Assembly (NCBI RefSeq): GCF_005869225.1
Contig: NZ_SWFP01000005.1
Coordinates: 248,001-312,000, forward strand
Reading direction: 5' to 3'
DNA length: 64,000 nt
From: Dyadobacter bucti
GTDB taxonomy: Bacteria; Bacteroidota; Bacteroidia; Cytophagales; Spirosomataceae
In this document: piece by piece, positions 22,554-30,613 of the stretch
Layout: every line of letters begins with the position of its first letter
How positions within the stretch are numbered: the stretch's first letter is position 1
The notes under the pieces: model-generated
The model's input: only the letters and a program-made list of their open reading frames with translations
Told to the model about the DNA's origin: nothing
Databases searched by the model: none
Position numbers and translations under genes: made by a program

Positions 22554-23351
22554 ATGTTTGAAGGACAATTTCACGAGGAGCTTTCTGTAGCTTTAATTCA
22601 AACAGACCTTTATTGGGAGGACGTAACTGCGAACCTGTCTGCACTGGAAGAAAAAATTGCCGCTCTTCCCGGGCCAGCCGATATCATTGTACTTCCTGAA
22701 ATGTTTACATCAGGATTTACAATGAATACGCAGGTGGCTGAGCCGATGAATTTCACCACTACAAAATGGTTGAAGCAGATTGCAGCCAGTAGCAATGCTT
22801 TGATTGTTGGCAGCTTCGCCGTAAAAGAAAATGGGAAATTCTACAACAGGTTGCTCTGCGTAAAACCCGACGGTATTTATCAGCAAAATGACAAGCGCCA
22901 CCTTTTCAGGATGGGGGAGGAGCATGCAACCTACACACCCGGGGAATCGAAGCTGATCATAGAATGGAAGGGATGGAAAATCTGTCCGCTGGTTTGCTAT
23001 GATCTGCGATTTCCTGTGTGGAGCAGGAATTCGGCGTCTGAACCTTACGATATCCTTATATATGTAGCAAACTGGCCATCCCGCCGCGCACATGCCTGGA
23101 ATACCCTTTTAAAAGCACGGGCTATTGAAAACCAAAGTTACGTGATAGGCGTAAACCGAATCGGTACGGACGGAAATGGAATCCGATACCAGGGAGATTC
23201 GGCTGCGGTTGATTATTTGGGGGAACCTATATGTATGCTGGCAGATCATGAGACTGAAAAGATCACTCACCTTTCCAAGCCGGACCTGGTATCCTACCGG
23301 CAATCCTTCCCAGCATTCCTCGACGCGGATGTATTTGAGATCAAATGTTGA
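22554..23351 (+). CDS. Nitrilase-superfamily omega-amidase (YafV-like)
   Basis: With the ATG at 22554 the protein has 265 residues; a TTG three codons earlier is possible. The catalytic triad of the nitrilase fold is visible: Glu49 in LPEMFTSGF, Lys114 in QNDKRHLFRMGEE and Cys148 in CPLVCYDLRFPVW. The KRHLFRMGEE and YDLRFPVWSRN motifs point to the YafV/omega-amidase subgroup, which hydrolyses alpha-ketoglutaramate-type amides in methionine salvage or metabolite repair. The exact substrate is inferred. It follows def and converges on gatC with a 24-bp gap. Confidence 0.85.
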   Translation: MFEGQFHEELSVALIQTDLYWEDVTANLSALEEKIAALPGPADIIVLPEMFTSGFTMNTQVAEPMNFTTTKWLKQIAASSNALIVGSFAVKENGKFYNRLLCVKPDGIYQQNDKRHLFRMGEEHATYTPGESKLIIEWKGWKICPLVCYDLRFPVWSRNSASEPYDILIYVANWPSRRAHAWNTLLKARAIENQSYVIGVNRIGTDGNGIRYQGDSAAVDYLGEPICMLADHETEKITHLSKPDLVSYRQSFPAFLDADVFEIKC

Positions 23352-23375
23352 GACATAGGGCAAAGTGTCCTATCC

Positions 23376-23663
23376 TTACTCAATGACCTTAGGTACCATT
23401 ATATAGGTATCATTTTTCGCTGGCGCATTGGCAAGCGCTTCTTCGCGGGTCAGGCTGTTTACGCCCACATCTTCTCTCCAGTTATTCACTTCATCCATAA
23501 TATGCGTCAGCGGCTCGACGCCTTCGGTGTTGATTTCATTCAATTGGTCCATCCATGTGAGTACAGAATCCATGCTCGCAAGCAATGCATCCTCTTCATC
23601 AGGTTTTATCTCCAGGCGGGCAAGGTTGGCAATTTTTTTAAGAGATTCCTGATCGATTTTCAT
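23376..23663 (-). CDS. gatC: Asp/Glu-tRNA amidotransferase subunit C
   Basis: The 95-residue small subunit stabilises GatA and GatB in the amidotransferase that makes Gln-tRNA(Gln) or Asn-tRNA(Asn). It opens KIDQESLKKIANLARLEI, continues with DSVLTWMDQLNEINTEGVEP and ends with the typical NDTYIMVPKVIE. Length is normal. gatA and gatB are not adjacent, which is common in this phylum. TAATTTTG on the minus strand (plus 23709-23716) is a likely promoter element. Confidence 0.93.
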   Translation of the reverse strand: MKIDQESLKKIANLARLEIKPDEEDALLASMDSVLTWMDQLNEINTEGVEPLTHIMDEVNNWREDVGVNSLTREEALANAPAKNDTYIMVPKVIE

Positions 23664-24283
23664 GTGTTAAGAATTTATTAAGTTAATCTTCCTTACTAAA
23701 TTGAAAACCAAAATTACCGGATTTTTGCAATTCTAATCCGGAATTTGGGCACAAAGTCAAATAAGTGCGATTGCGGGAGCGGTTTGTGGTGGTAAATTCT
23801 AGGCTGATGGAGACGGGATTCCGATGAAGTTGTTAGAAATCCTTATCTAAATCTTAAAATTCTTATCCGGCTTAATAGTAGGAGAAAAATAATATTTGCT
23901 TTTCTATGCTAAAATTGGAATATTTTGGAATACAATGCTGGGAATAAAAAACATGATGGTAGATTTTGTCAAAAAGAGTACAATTATGTATAAGTTCGCC
24001 ACAGGCTGATATATGGCTAGTAATCAGTATTAAATTAAGAATTGTTTTTAAAATAGTAGGGAGTTGATTCTTAAAATTATGCAATTTGTATTTTTCTTTT
24101 AAAGAAATGGGACAAAAAAACTGCGGAAAAGCTTGCTTTTTTTTAAAAGGAAAACTCATACTTTTGTAGAAGTCGACAATCCAAGATTGCCACCAAAATT
24201 TTATTTTACCAAATCCAGTTTAAACCAAAAGTTTTATTTAATTCACAACCAAAATCTCAATTTAACCTTTAAAAGTAAGTCTG
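23664..24283. promoter_or_regulatory. 620-bp AT-rich intergenic region between gatC and exbB
   Basis: No convincing gene is present. At the gatC side TAATTTTG (minus; 23709-23716) abuts the inverted repeat CCGGATT-N11-AATCCGG (23717-23741). At the exbB side TACTTTTG (24159-24166), with TTG 23 bp upstream (24133-24135), fits a promoter that would leave exbB a leader of about 110 nt. The middle 300 bp is AT-rich with only low-complexity frames. Confidence 0.5.
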
Positions 24284-25123
24284 ATGGAAAAGAAAGCTAC
24301 AAGTCCGGCACCAGCTCCAAAGCCTGCTGCGGCAGCAACAAAAGGCAAAGGCGGTTTGAACCCGGCATTGGTAATCCCTCTACTATTTGCGATTGCATTA
24401 GCTGTTTACATTTTCGTTCTGGGAGCTCCGGAACACTTTAAAGACGGCGATCACGCAAAAGGCCCGATCGATGGTGATTACTACGGAATCGTTTACAAAG
24501 GAGGTCCTATCGTACCAATTTTGATGACTTGTTTCCTGATCGTGTTGACATTTACAATCGAGCGTCTGATCACTTTAAACAAAGCGTCAGGTTCAGGTAG
24601 CATCGATTCATTCGTTCGTAAGTTGAGAAATCTTCTCGACAAGAATCAAATCGAAGAAGCTATCAAAGAATGTGACAGACAAAAAGGATCTGTGGGAAAT
24701 GTTGTGAAGGCAGGTCTTTTGAAATATAAGCAGTTAACAACTGAAACTGCACTTGACAAAGAGCAAAAATTGGCGGCTCTTCAGAAAGAAATCGAAGAAG
24801 CTACTACTTTGGAACTTCCAATGCTTCAGAAAAACCTTACAATTATCGCAACACTTGCGGGTGCATCTACACTTCTTGCACTTCTTGGAACGGTAATTGG
24901 TATGATCAAGGCGTTCGCGGCTTTGGGTACATCAGGTTCTCCTGACTCTGCTGCTCTTGCAACTGGTATCTCTGAGGCCCTTATCAATACGGCACTTGGT
25001 ATCGGTACTTCTGCAATCGCAACAATTTCATACGCTTATCTTAACAGCCGTGTTGACGATCTTACTTACAGCATTGACGAAATTGGCATGAGCCTTCAGT
25101 CAAACTTTGCTGCACATTATTAA
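24284..25123 (+). CDS. exbB: ExbB/TolQ/MotA-family proton channel
   Basis: The 279-residue inner-membrane protein forms the pentameric proton channel that drives TonB. An Ala/Pro/Lys-rich cytoplasmic N-terminus (about 1-27) precedes TM1 (LVIPLLFAIALAVYIFVLG), an extra helix typical of Bacteroidota. TM2 follows (IVPILMTCFLIVLTFTIERL), then a cytoplasmic helical region, then two C-terminal helices (LTIIATLAGASTLLALLGTVIGMI and TGISEALINTALGIGTSAIATISYA) with the conserved polar channel residues. It heads a seven-gene cluster with two exbD genes, tonB, a small membrane protein, pstS-like and TPR genes. Confidence 0.9.
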   Translation: MEKKATSPAPAPKPAAAATKGKGGLNPALVIPLLFAIALAVYIFVLGAPEHFKDGDHAKGPIDGDYYGIVYKGGPIVPILMTCFLIVLTFTIERLITLNKASGSGSIDSFVRKLRNLLDKNQIEEAIKECDRQKGSVGNVVKAGLLKYKQLTTETALDKEQKLAALQKEIEEATTLELPMLQKNLTIIATLAGASTLLALLGTVIGMIKAFAALGTSGSPDSAALATGISEALINTALGIGTSAIATISYAYLNSRVDDLTYSIDEIGMSLQSNFAAHY

Positions 25124-25192
25124 TAGTTTCACGTTTCGTGAACTATTTAATATGCAAGTTTCGTTAATATACAAAAAACTTATATATTTGTT

Positions 25193-25807
25193 ATGGGAAA
25201 GGTAAGACCTAAGAAGCACGCGCCGCATACGGATATGACAGCGATGACCGACGTAGCGTTCTTACTATTGACGTTCTTTATCATGACGGCTACTTTCAAG
25301 TCGAATGAAGCGGAGATTACAACTCCGTCTTCTATTTCGCAGATCAAAGTTCCGGATGATCACATTATGGTCATTAGTATTGACAAAGCGGGCAAGGTAT
25401 TCTTTGGAGTGGATGCAAAACCTGTAAGGGCTGCCATGTTGGATAACATCGGACAAGCGAAAGGGATTACGTTCACTGACACCGAGAAGGCGAAATTTTC
25501 GTTGCAGACAAGCTTTGGATTCCCGTTGAACCAATTGAAACCTTGGTTGAACATGTCCAAAGAACAGATGCCGCAGGTTAAGCAGCCAGGTATTCCTGTT
25601 GATTCAACAGGTGCCAGTGAATTGGCTGACTGGGTTTATGCAGCACGTAAAGCTGATAACCAGTTGAGAATCGCTTTAAAGGGCGATAACCTTTCTAAGT
25701 TCCCGGTGTTCAAAGATGTTCTGGCTAATCTGCAGTCGCAAAACATTAACAAGTTCAACCTAATCACAGGTAGTGAACAAGCGCCTGCTGGCTACACAAA
25801 CGAGTAG
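25193..25807 (+). CDS. exbD: ExbD/TolR biopolymer transport protein (first copy)
   Basis: The 204-residue protein has one N-terminal transmembrane helix carrying the essential channel Asp in DMTAMTDVAFLLLTFFIMTA. A periplasmic domain follows (TTPSSISQIKVPDDHIMVISI...), longer than the E. coli ExbD domain (about 140 residues). The KKHAPHTDMTAMTD lead is the Bacteroidota form. It presumably forms hetero- or homodimers inside the ExbB pentamer with the next gene product. It lies 69 bp after exbB. Confidence 0.9.
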   Translation: MGKVRPKKHAPHTDMTAMTDVAFLLLTFFIMTATFKSNEAEITTPSSISQIKVPDDHIMVISIDKAGKVFFGVDAKPVRAAMLDNIGQAKGITFTDTEKAKFSLQTSFGFPLNQLKPWLNMSKEQMPQVKQPGIPVDSTGASELADWVYAARKADNQLRIALKGDNLSKFPVFKDVLANLQSQNINKFNLITGSEQAPAGYTNE

Positions 25808-25846
25808 TTTTTTAACAAAAAGGATCATTTTTAATAAGAAGAAAAA

Positions 25847-26431
25847 ATGGCAGCAATTGAAGAATCCGGTGGTGGTGGGCATGGCAAAGGCGACGGTAAG
25901 GTTCGGGCCAAGAAAATGTCCACCCGTGTGGACATGACTCCGATGGTGGACCTTGGATTTTTGCTCATTACTTTTTTCATGCTCGCGACTACTATGTCTA
26001 AGCCAACATCCATGACGTTGGCAGTGCCTGATAAAACGGATGACCAAGACCAGGAAAAAACCGAACCGTTGAAGGCATCGAAAGTGCTTACTCTGTTTAT
26101 GGGAGCCAACGATGATGTGTATTATCTCGATGGAGTAGCTGCAGATGACGATAAGGCGGAGGCGTCTTTGAAAACAACACGTTACGGTTTCGATTTGAGA
26201 AGTGTAATTTTTGCTTCTGCGAAACGTATTAACGCAGCAAATCCAAAGGATGAAAAAGGTAATGACCCTTTTGTGGTGGTAATCAAGCCGACAGCAGTTT
26301 CTACATATAAAAATATGGTAGACGTACTGGATGAGATGGCTATTACAAAATCTAAAAGGTACGCGCTTGTGGAGACTCTGACTGATTCAGAAAAGAAGCT
26401 CCTTGGCGATAAAATAGTGCCTAAAAATTAA
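25847..26431 (+). CDS. exbD: ExbD/TolR biopolymer transport protein (second copy)
   Basis: The 194-residue paralogue of the preceding gene has a Gly/Lys-rich N-terminus (EESGGGGHGKGDGKVRAKK) and one helix with the channel Asp in DMTPMVDLGFLLITFFMLAT. Its periplasmic domain (MTLAVPDKTD..., VVVIKPTAVSTYKNMVDVLDEM) differs from the first copy, so the two are likely specialised partners, not a recent duplication. Tandem exbD genes are the rule in Bacteroidota TonB clusters. tonB starts 27 bp downstream. Confidence 0.9.
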   Translation: MAAIEESGGGGHGKGDGKVRAKKMSTRVDMTPMVDLGFLLITFFMLATTMSKPTSMTLAVPDKTDDQDQEKTEPLKASKVLTLFMGANDDVYYLDGVAADDDKAEASLKTTRYGFDLRSVIFASAKRINAANPKDEKGNDPFVVVIKPTAVSTYKNMVDVLDEMAITKSKRYALVETLTDSEKKLLGDKIVPKN

Positions 26432-26458
26432 TTTTAACAACAACTAATTCAAAGCGCC

Positions 26459-27283
26459 ATGGCAGAAATAGGCCCGAATGCGACACTTGATGATATAGTG
26501 TTCGCTAATCGTAATAAGGCGTACGGAGCATTTTCACTTCGTCAGGGATATCGTGCTGATGTGACGAAGGCCACGTTGATCGGAGCTGCTCTTTTTGTTC
26601 TTGCAATGTTTACACCGTCAATTATTAATAAATTGACAGCTGGTCAGGAAGAAGAAGAAGTAATGGTCGAAGTGGATTTGATGAAAATACCACCGCCGCC
26701 AATTGACCCGGCAGAACCACCACCACCGCCACCACCACCAGTGGAACAACCAAAGGTGAATACAGTGAAGTTCTTGCCGCCTGAGGTTAAAAAGGATGAA
26801 GAGGTACCAGAAGAAGTACCACCTCCAACAGTGGAAGAAATCAAAGAAGCCGTTGTTGCTGATAAAACAGTAGAAGGAGATCCTAATGCAAATGAGATTA
26901 TTGTCGCTCCTGAGGCAGTAGCCGCTCCAAGTAAAGGTACTGTTGTTGAAGCAGCTCCCGAGCCGGAGAAAGTCTTTACTGTTGTTGAGCAGCAACCTGA
27001 ATTTCCAGGAGGAACGGCGGAAATGTATAAGTACCTGGGTAAGAATATCAAGTATCCGAGTGCAGCATCCCGTGCTAACGTTTCGGGAAGGGTTTTCATG
27101 TCCTTCGTTGTTAACACGGATGGAAGTATACAGGATGTGGCTGTTTTGAAAGGATTGGGTTTTGGTTGCGATGAAGAGGCCATCAGGGTTGTGAAAGCAA
27201 TGCCAAAGTGGAAACCTGGAAAGCAGTCGGGACGTGCAGTTCGTGTAAAATACAACCTGCCCATTAATTTCCAATTGGAGTAA
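26459..27283 (+). CDS. tonB: TonB energy transducer
   Basis: The 274-residue protein has a Bacteroidota lead DDIVFANRNKAYGAFSLRQG (about 11-30). One membrane helix follows (LIGAALFVLAMFTPSII), then a Pro-rich periplasmic spacer (PPPPIDPAEPPPPPPPPVEQ) and a C-terminal TonB domain (PEFPGGTAEMYKYLGKNIKY through WKPGKQSGRAVRVKYNLPIN). It transmits proton-motive force to TonB-dependent outer-membrane receptors, which are not present in this window. It is followed 4 bp later by a small membrane protein gene. Confidence 0.93.
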   Translation: MAEIGPNATLDDIVFANRNKAYGAFSLRQGYRADVTKATLIGAALFVLAMFTPSIINKLTAGQEEEEVMVEVDLMKIPPPPIDPAEPPPPPPPPVEQPKVNTVKFLPPEVKKDEEVPEEVPPPTVEEIKEAVVADKTVEGDPNANEIIVAPEAVAAPSKGTVVEAAPEPEKVFTVVEQQPEFPGGTAEMYKYLGKNIKYPSAASRANVSGRVFMSFVVNTDGSIQDVAVLKGLGFGCDEEAIRVVKAMPKWKPGKQSGRAVRVKYNLPINFQLE

Positions 27284-27287
27284 GCTC

Positions 27288-27509
27288 ATGAGGGAAAAAC
27301 CATTGCATGAGAAGATCGGTGATCTAACCTCTGTGTTAATGGCTCTGACATACATAGGAGGAGGGGTCTTTTTGATCCTCTCCTCCTTGTCTTTTAAATT
27401 ATTCCCTGTTGGCAGTATGCCCAGGTACGCATTTGCTGGCACGCTTATTTTATACGGGGCCTATAGAGGTTACAGGGTTTGGAGAAGAAGAAATCAGGAG
27501 GAGTCATGA
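27288..27509 (+). CDS. Small two-helix membrane protein of the TonB cluster
   Basis: The 73-residue protein has two hydrophobic segments, LTSVLMALTYIGGGVFLIL and YAFAGTLILYGAYRGYRVW, joined by LSFKLFPVGSMPR, and a basic C-terminus (RRRNQEES). No family is recognised by name; small proteins of this kind recur between tonB and pstS-like genes in Bacteroidota. It starts 4 bp after tonB and its stop overlaps the next start (ATGA), so translation is coupled on both sides. It might be an accessory part of the Exb/Ton complex; this is inference from position. Confidence 0.75.
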   Translation: MREKPLHEKIGDLTSVLMALTYIGGGVFLILSSLSFKLFPVGSMPRYAFAGTLILYGAYRGYRVWRRRNQEES

Positions 27510-28456
27510 AATTTTCGTTGGTAAGCTTTTTGTTTTTTATATATTTATTGGGCTTTTTCGGCTGCACGAGCACTTCTGGTAATCTTGATAACCCGAGACA
27601 AGGCACTATTACTGTGGCTTCGGACGAATCTTTTAAACCGTTGGTAAATGCTTTGACCAATGCCTACGAGGGGATTTATCCTAATGCACATTTCAAGATA
27701 GACTATAAGCCGGAGCAAGAGGCTATCAGACAGTTGTTGCAGGACAGTGCCAGGATCATTTTTTCAACCCGGCAACTCAATGAAAAAGAACTTGAGATAA
27801 TCAGGAAACAAAAAGGAACCCAGAAATTTCAACACATTGCTACCGACGGGCTGGCACTTGTGATAAGTAGAACCAATTCGGACAGTCTGATCACAATACC
27901 TGAGTTAAAGTTGATTCTTGAGGGAAAAGTTACAGATTGGTCACAGCTGACGGGAGGAAATCAAAAAGGTTTGATCACCCTCGTTTTTGATCAGGCCAAT
28001 GCGAGCAACTTGAATTATGTTCTCAATAAGTTCCAGATCAAAGACATCCAGAAGTTACGTATTATCTCAGCCGGATCGAACGAAAATGTGATAAAGGACG
28101 TCAGAGATAACCCACTGCACCTGGGTTTTATAGGTGTTAGCTGGATTAGCGATGGGCATTCCCTGGCATCCGAAGAACTATCTAAGGGAATCCATGTACT
28201 GGGTGTTGCTCAAAAAGCAGATCCTGCTGCGTTGTCCGAGTATATTCAGCCCTTTCAAGGAGGGCTTGAATTTAAAAGATATCCTTTGTTTAGAGACTTA
28301 TATATCATTAGTCGTGAAGGTTATTCCGGATTAGGCGGGGGATTAATGACCTACATCGCGCGGGATGTCGGTGGATTGATAATTCAAAAGATGGGATTGC
28401 TGCCAACGGTACCCTATCCCAGAGAATTGGAGATTACTACGGGGCAAAATTTTTAG
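27506..28456 (+). CDS. PstS-like phosphate-binding lipoprotein
   Basis: I start at the ATG at 27506, which overlaps the previous stop as ATGA and follows an AGGAGGAG Shine-Dalgarno-like run, unusual here. The 316-residue product has a lipoprotein signal (FIYLLGFFGCTST). A PstS-type periplasmic binding domain follows: GTITVASDESFKPLVNALTNAYEGIYP, IIFSTRQLNEKE, IATDGLALVISRTNSDSLIT and the LGFIGVSWI block. No pstCAB genes are near. Its fixed place in TonB clusters suggests a role in outer-membrane transport other than classical phosphate uptake. Confidence 0.82.
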   Translation: MKFSLVSFLFFIYLLGFFGCTSTSGNLDNPRQGTITVASDESFKPLVNALTNAYEGIYPNAHFKIDYKPEQEAIRQLLQDSARIIFSTRQLNEKELEIIRKQKGTQKFQHIATDGLALVISRTNSDSLITIPELKLILEGKVTDWSQLTGGNQKGLITLVFDQANASNLNYVLNKFQIKDIQKLRIISAGSNENVIKDVRDNPLHLGFIGVSWISDGHSLASEELSKGIHVLGVAQKADPAALSEYIQPFQGGLEFKRYPLFRDLYIISREGYSGLGGGLMTYIARDVGGLIIQKMGLLPTVPYPRELEITTGQNF

Positions 28457-28535
28457 TGGACTTAAACAATTTATTAGATTTGGAGCTTGTTATTGAAAAG
28501 CCAAATTTTTTATCATTACATTAACCGGGTAAAAA

Positions 28536-30287
28536 ATGAACAGAAACATGAGAATGAAAGTAGTAGCACTTGTATTTGGTTTATTGGCGTTTGTAAACTT
28601 ACACGCACAAACGACTCAGGATGGCTTAGCATTAATACACGGAGAGCGTTACACTGAGGCGGGGGATTTATTCAAAAAGCTCGCTGAAGGTAGTCCATCT
28701 GCTGACAACCAGTATTATCTTGGTTACTATTATATTAAGACTAACCAACTTGATGAAGCCCAGAAAGCATTCGAAAAAGGGTTGCAAATTGATGATAAAT
28801 CATATTTGAATCAGGTCGGTGTAGGTACCGTTGCGTTGGCGAAGGGTGAGCGAGCTAAGGCTAAGGAGCTTTTTGACGAGGCCGAAAAGAAAAAGAAAAA
28901 GGATGCTGAGGTTTTGTTCAGAATCGGCGAAGCTTACACTTTGTTTGAAAAACAAAACGACCCTGCTGAGGCAATCAGGCTTTTGGACGAGGCGATTAAA
29001 AGAGACAAAAATCTTGCCGATGCTTATCTTGCAAAGGGAGATGCGCTCATGCTTCGTAACGAAGGTGGTGCAGCTGTAACTGCTTACGAATATGCATTAA
29101 CTGCTAAACCAAACTATCCGGCAGCTCATAATGCAATAGGGCAAATTTACCTGAGGGGGAAAAATTATAATCTTGCGCTGGAAAACTATAAAAAAGCTAT
29201 TGATGCTGACGCAAACTTCGCACCTGCGTACAAAGATTTGGCAGAGTTATATTTCTGGGCACAGAAATTCAAGCAGGCGGCGGAGAATTTTGACCTTTAT
29301 ATCCAAAAAAGCGGTACTACTGATCCAGAAATGAAGTTACGTGCGGCTCAGTTTGCTTTTACTGCAGACGACTATGCTAAATCTCTGCAACTACTTGAAG
29401 AGATCAAAGGCAAAATAAACAATCCCATTACGTTGCGTATGTACGGTTGGTCATATTTTAAAACCAATGAGGCAGACAAAGCGATCCAAAGCCTGACTGA
29501 GTTTATAAAAGTAGCTCCGGAGAAGATTATTGGTGATGACTACAAATATCTGGGACGTGCATATAATCAAAAAGTAACAGATGGAAAGGGCTATGATTCG
29601 ACCGGTGTAAGCTACATTTTGAAGGGTGCTGATATGGATACCAGCAAAACAGAAGCTGCAGAAACCTACAAAGAAGTTGCAGCCCTGTATTACGCAGCGA
29701 AGGATTTTCCCAATGCTGCCAAAACTTATGAAAAAGGCATTCAATTGGATACTGCCAAGGCCAGCGCCAACGATTATTATTACACAGGTTTGGCTAATTT
29801 CCAATCGGCTCAAACTTATATAATTCCTACAGCTGCTGATTCCAATTTTGCTGACAGTGCTAAAATTGCGACTATAAAAAAGGGCTTGTATCTGAAAGCT
29901 GATTCTATTTTTGCAATTGTTACTCAAAAGCTTCCTGACTGGCCCTATGGATATTATTGGAGAGCGAGTACGCTGTACAATGCATACGACAGACAGGAAA
30001 ATGTGGACAAAGGTATCTCAGCCCCGTATTATCTGAAATTGACAGAACTCGCGGAAAAAGATCCTGACCCGAGCAAATATAAATCCTATCTGAAATTGGC
30101 ATATAGCTATTTGGCGTTCCATGCTCAGACAACTTTGAATGACCAGGCGAAGGCGAAAGAGTATTGGGAGAAGCTGTTAAAAGTTGATCCGGATAATGCA
30201 TCTGCGAAAGAAGCATTGGGTCTAGCGGTAGCTCCTACTGAGCCCGCTGCCGGAAAAACAGCAACTACTGCCCCTAAGAAAAAATAG
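28536..30287 (+). CDS. Secreted tetratricopeptide-repeat protein of the TonB cluster
   Basis: The 583-residue protein has a signal peptide (VVALVFGLLAFVNLHAQ, cleavage near 25) followed by serial TPR units: YTEAGDLFKKLAEGSPSADNQYYLG, NQLDEAQKAFEKGLQIDDKS, GERAKAKELFDEAEKKKKKD and YNLALENYKKAIDADANFAPAYKDLAELY. The units continue to the C-terminus, which ends in a Thr/Ala/Lys linker. It is probably a periplasmic scaffold for the Exb/Ton machinery. Its place as last gene of the cluster is conserved in Bacteroidota; its partner is unknown. A strong terminator follows at 30303. Confidence 0.85.
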   Translation: MNRNMRMKVVALVFGLLAFVNLHAQTTQDGLALIHGERYTEAGDLFKKLAEGSPSADNQYYLGYYYIKTNQLDEAQKAFEKGLQIDDKSYLNQVGVGTVALAKGERAKAKELFDEAEKKKKKDAEVLFRIGEAYTLFEKQNDPAEAIRLLDEAIKRDKNLADAYLAKGDALMLRNEGGAAVTAYEYALTAKPNYPAAHNAIGQIYLRGKNYNLALENYKKAIDADANFAPAYKDLAELYFWAQKFKQAAENFDLYIQKSGTTDPEMKLRAAQFAFTADDYAKSLQLLEEIKGKINNPITLRMYGWSYFKTNEADKAIQSLTEFIKVAPEKIIGDDYKYLGRAYNQKVTDGKGYDSTGVSYILKGADMDTSKTEAAETYKEVAALYYAAKDFPNAAKTYEKGIQLDTAKASANDYYYTGLANFQSAQTYIIPTAADSNFADSAKIATIKKGLYLKADSIFAIVTQKLPDWPYGYYWRASTLYNAYDRQENVDKGISAPYYLKLTELAEKDPDPSKYKSYLKLAYSYLAFHAQTTLNDQAKAKEYWEKLLKVDPDNASAKEALGLAVAPTEPAAGKTATTAPKKK

Positions 30288-30302
30288 ATTACACGCATAA
30301 GC

Positions 30303-30347
30303 TAAAATTAAAGCCGTCAGGGAATTTCCCGGACGGCTTTAATTTTA
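30303..30347. terminator. Bidirectional terminator after the TonB cluster
   Basis: A perfect 16-bp stem TAAAATTAAAGCCGTC/GACGGCTTTAATTTTA encloses a 13-nt loop. The A/T flanks supply U-tracts on both strands, serving the TPR gene and the convergent small gene. Confidence 0.9.
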
Positions 30348-30366
30348 TCACAATTATGAAACTTGA

Positions 30367-30576
30367 TTATTGTTCTACGGAAGAAATACGTGCGAAACAG
30401 TTATTCAATACAGGAAGATGTACTGTGCTGTAATGATCATAACACCATTGCCTTAAACGTTTTACCTCGGCGGGCATCAACATACGAATTGCTTTTTTTA
30501 ATTCCTTTTCAAATAATCTGCGGTCGAAGCTAACTTTTTGCAGAATAATTTTAATGTATTCAAGCATCGAGGCCAT
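30367..30576 (-). CDS. Small conserved cytoplasmic protein
   Basis: The 69-residue helical, basic protein contains MLEYIKIILQKVSFDRRLFE and LKKAIRMLMPAEVKRLRQWC; the true start may be Met4. There is no signal peptide or membrane segment. I recall similar short proteins next to unrelated genes in Cytophagales, but know no function. It converges on the TPR gene across the terminator and is divergent from batD, with only 37 bp between start codons, so the two promoters must overlap the coding ends. Confidence 0.65.
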   Translation of the reverse strand: MASMLEYIKIILQKVSFDRRLFEKELKKAIRMLMPAEVKRLRQWCYDHYSTVHLPVLNNCFARISSVEQ

Positions 30577-30613
30577 AGTATTATGTAGTTTTGTGGTTTA
30601 GGAACATGAATAA

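Noticed and set aside
23872-24159. 95-residue minus-strand frame in the AT-rich gap before exbB
   Set aside because: Low-complexity composition, no domain, and it reaches into the exbB promoter.
26618-27442. Long minus-strand frames opposite tonB
   Set aside because: They arise from the antisense of Pro-rich codons; the TonB domains on the plus strand are unambiguous.
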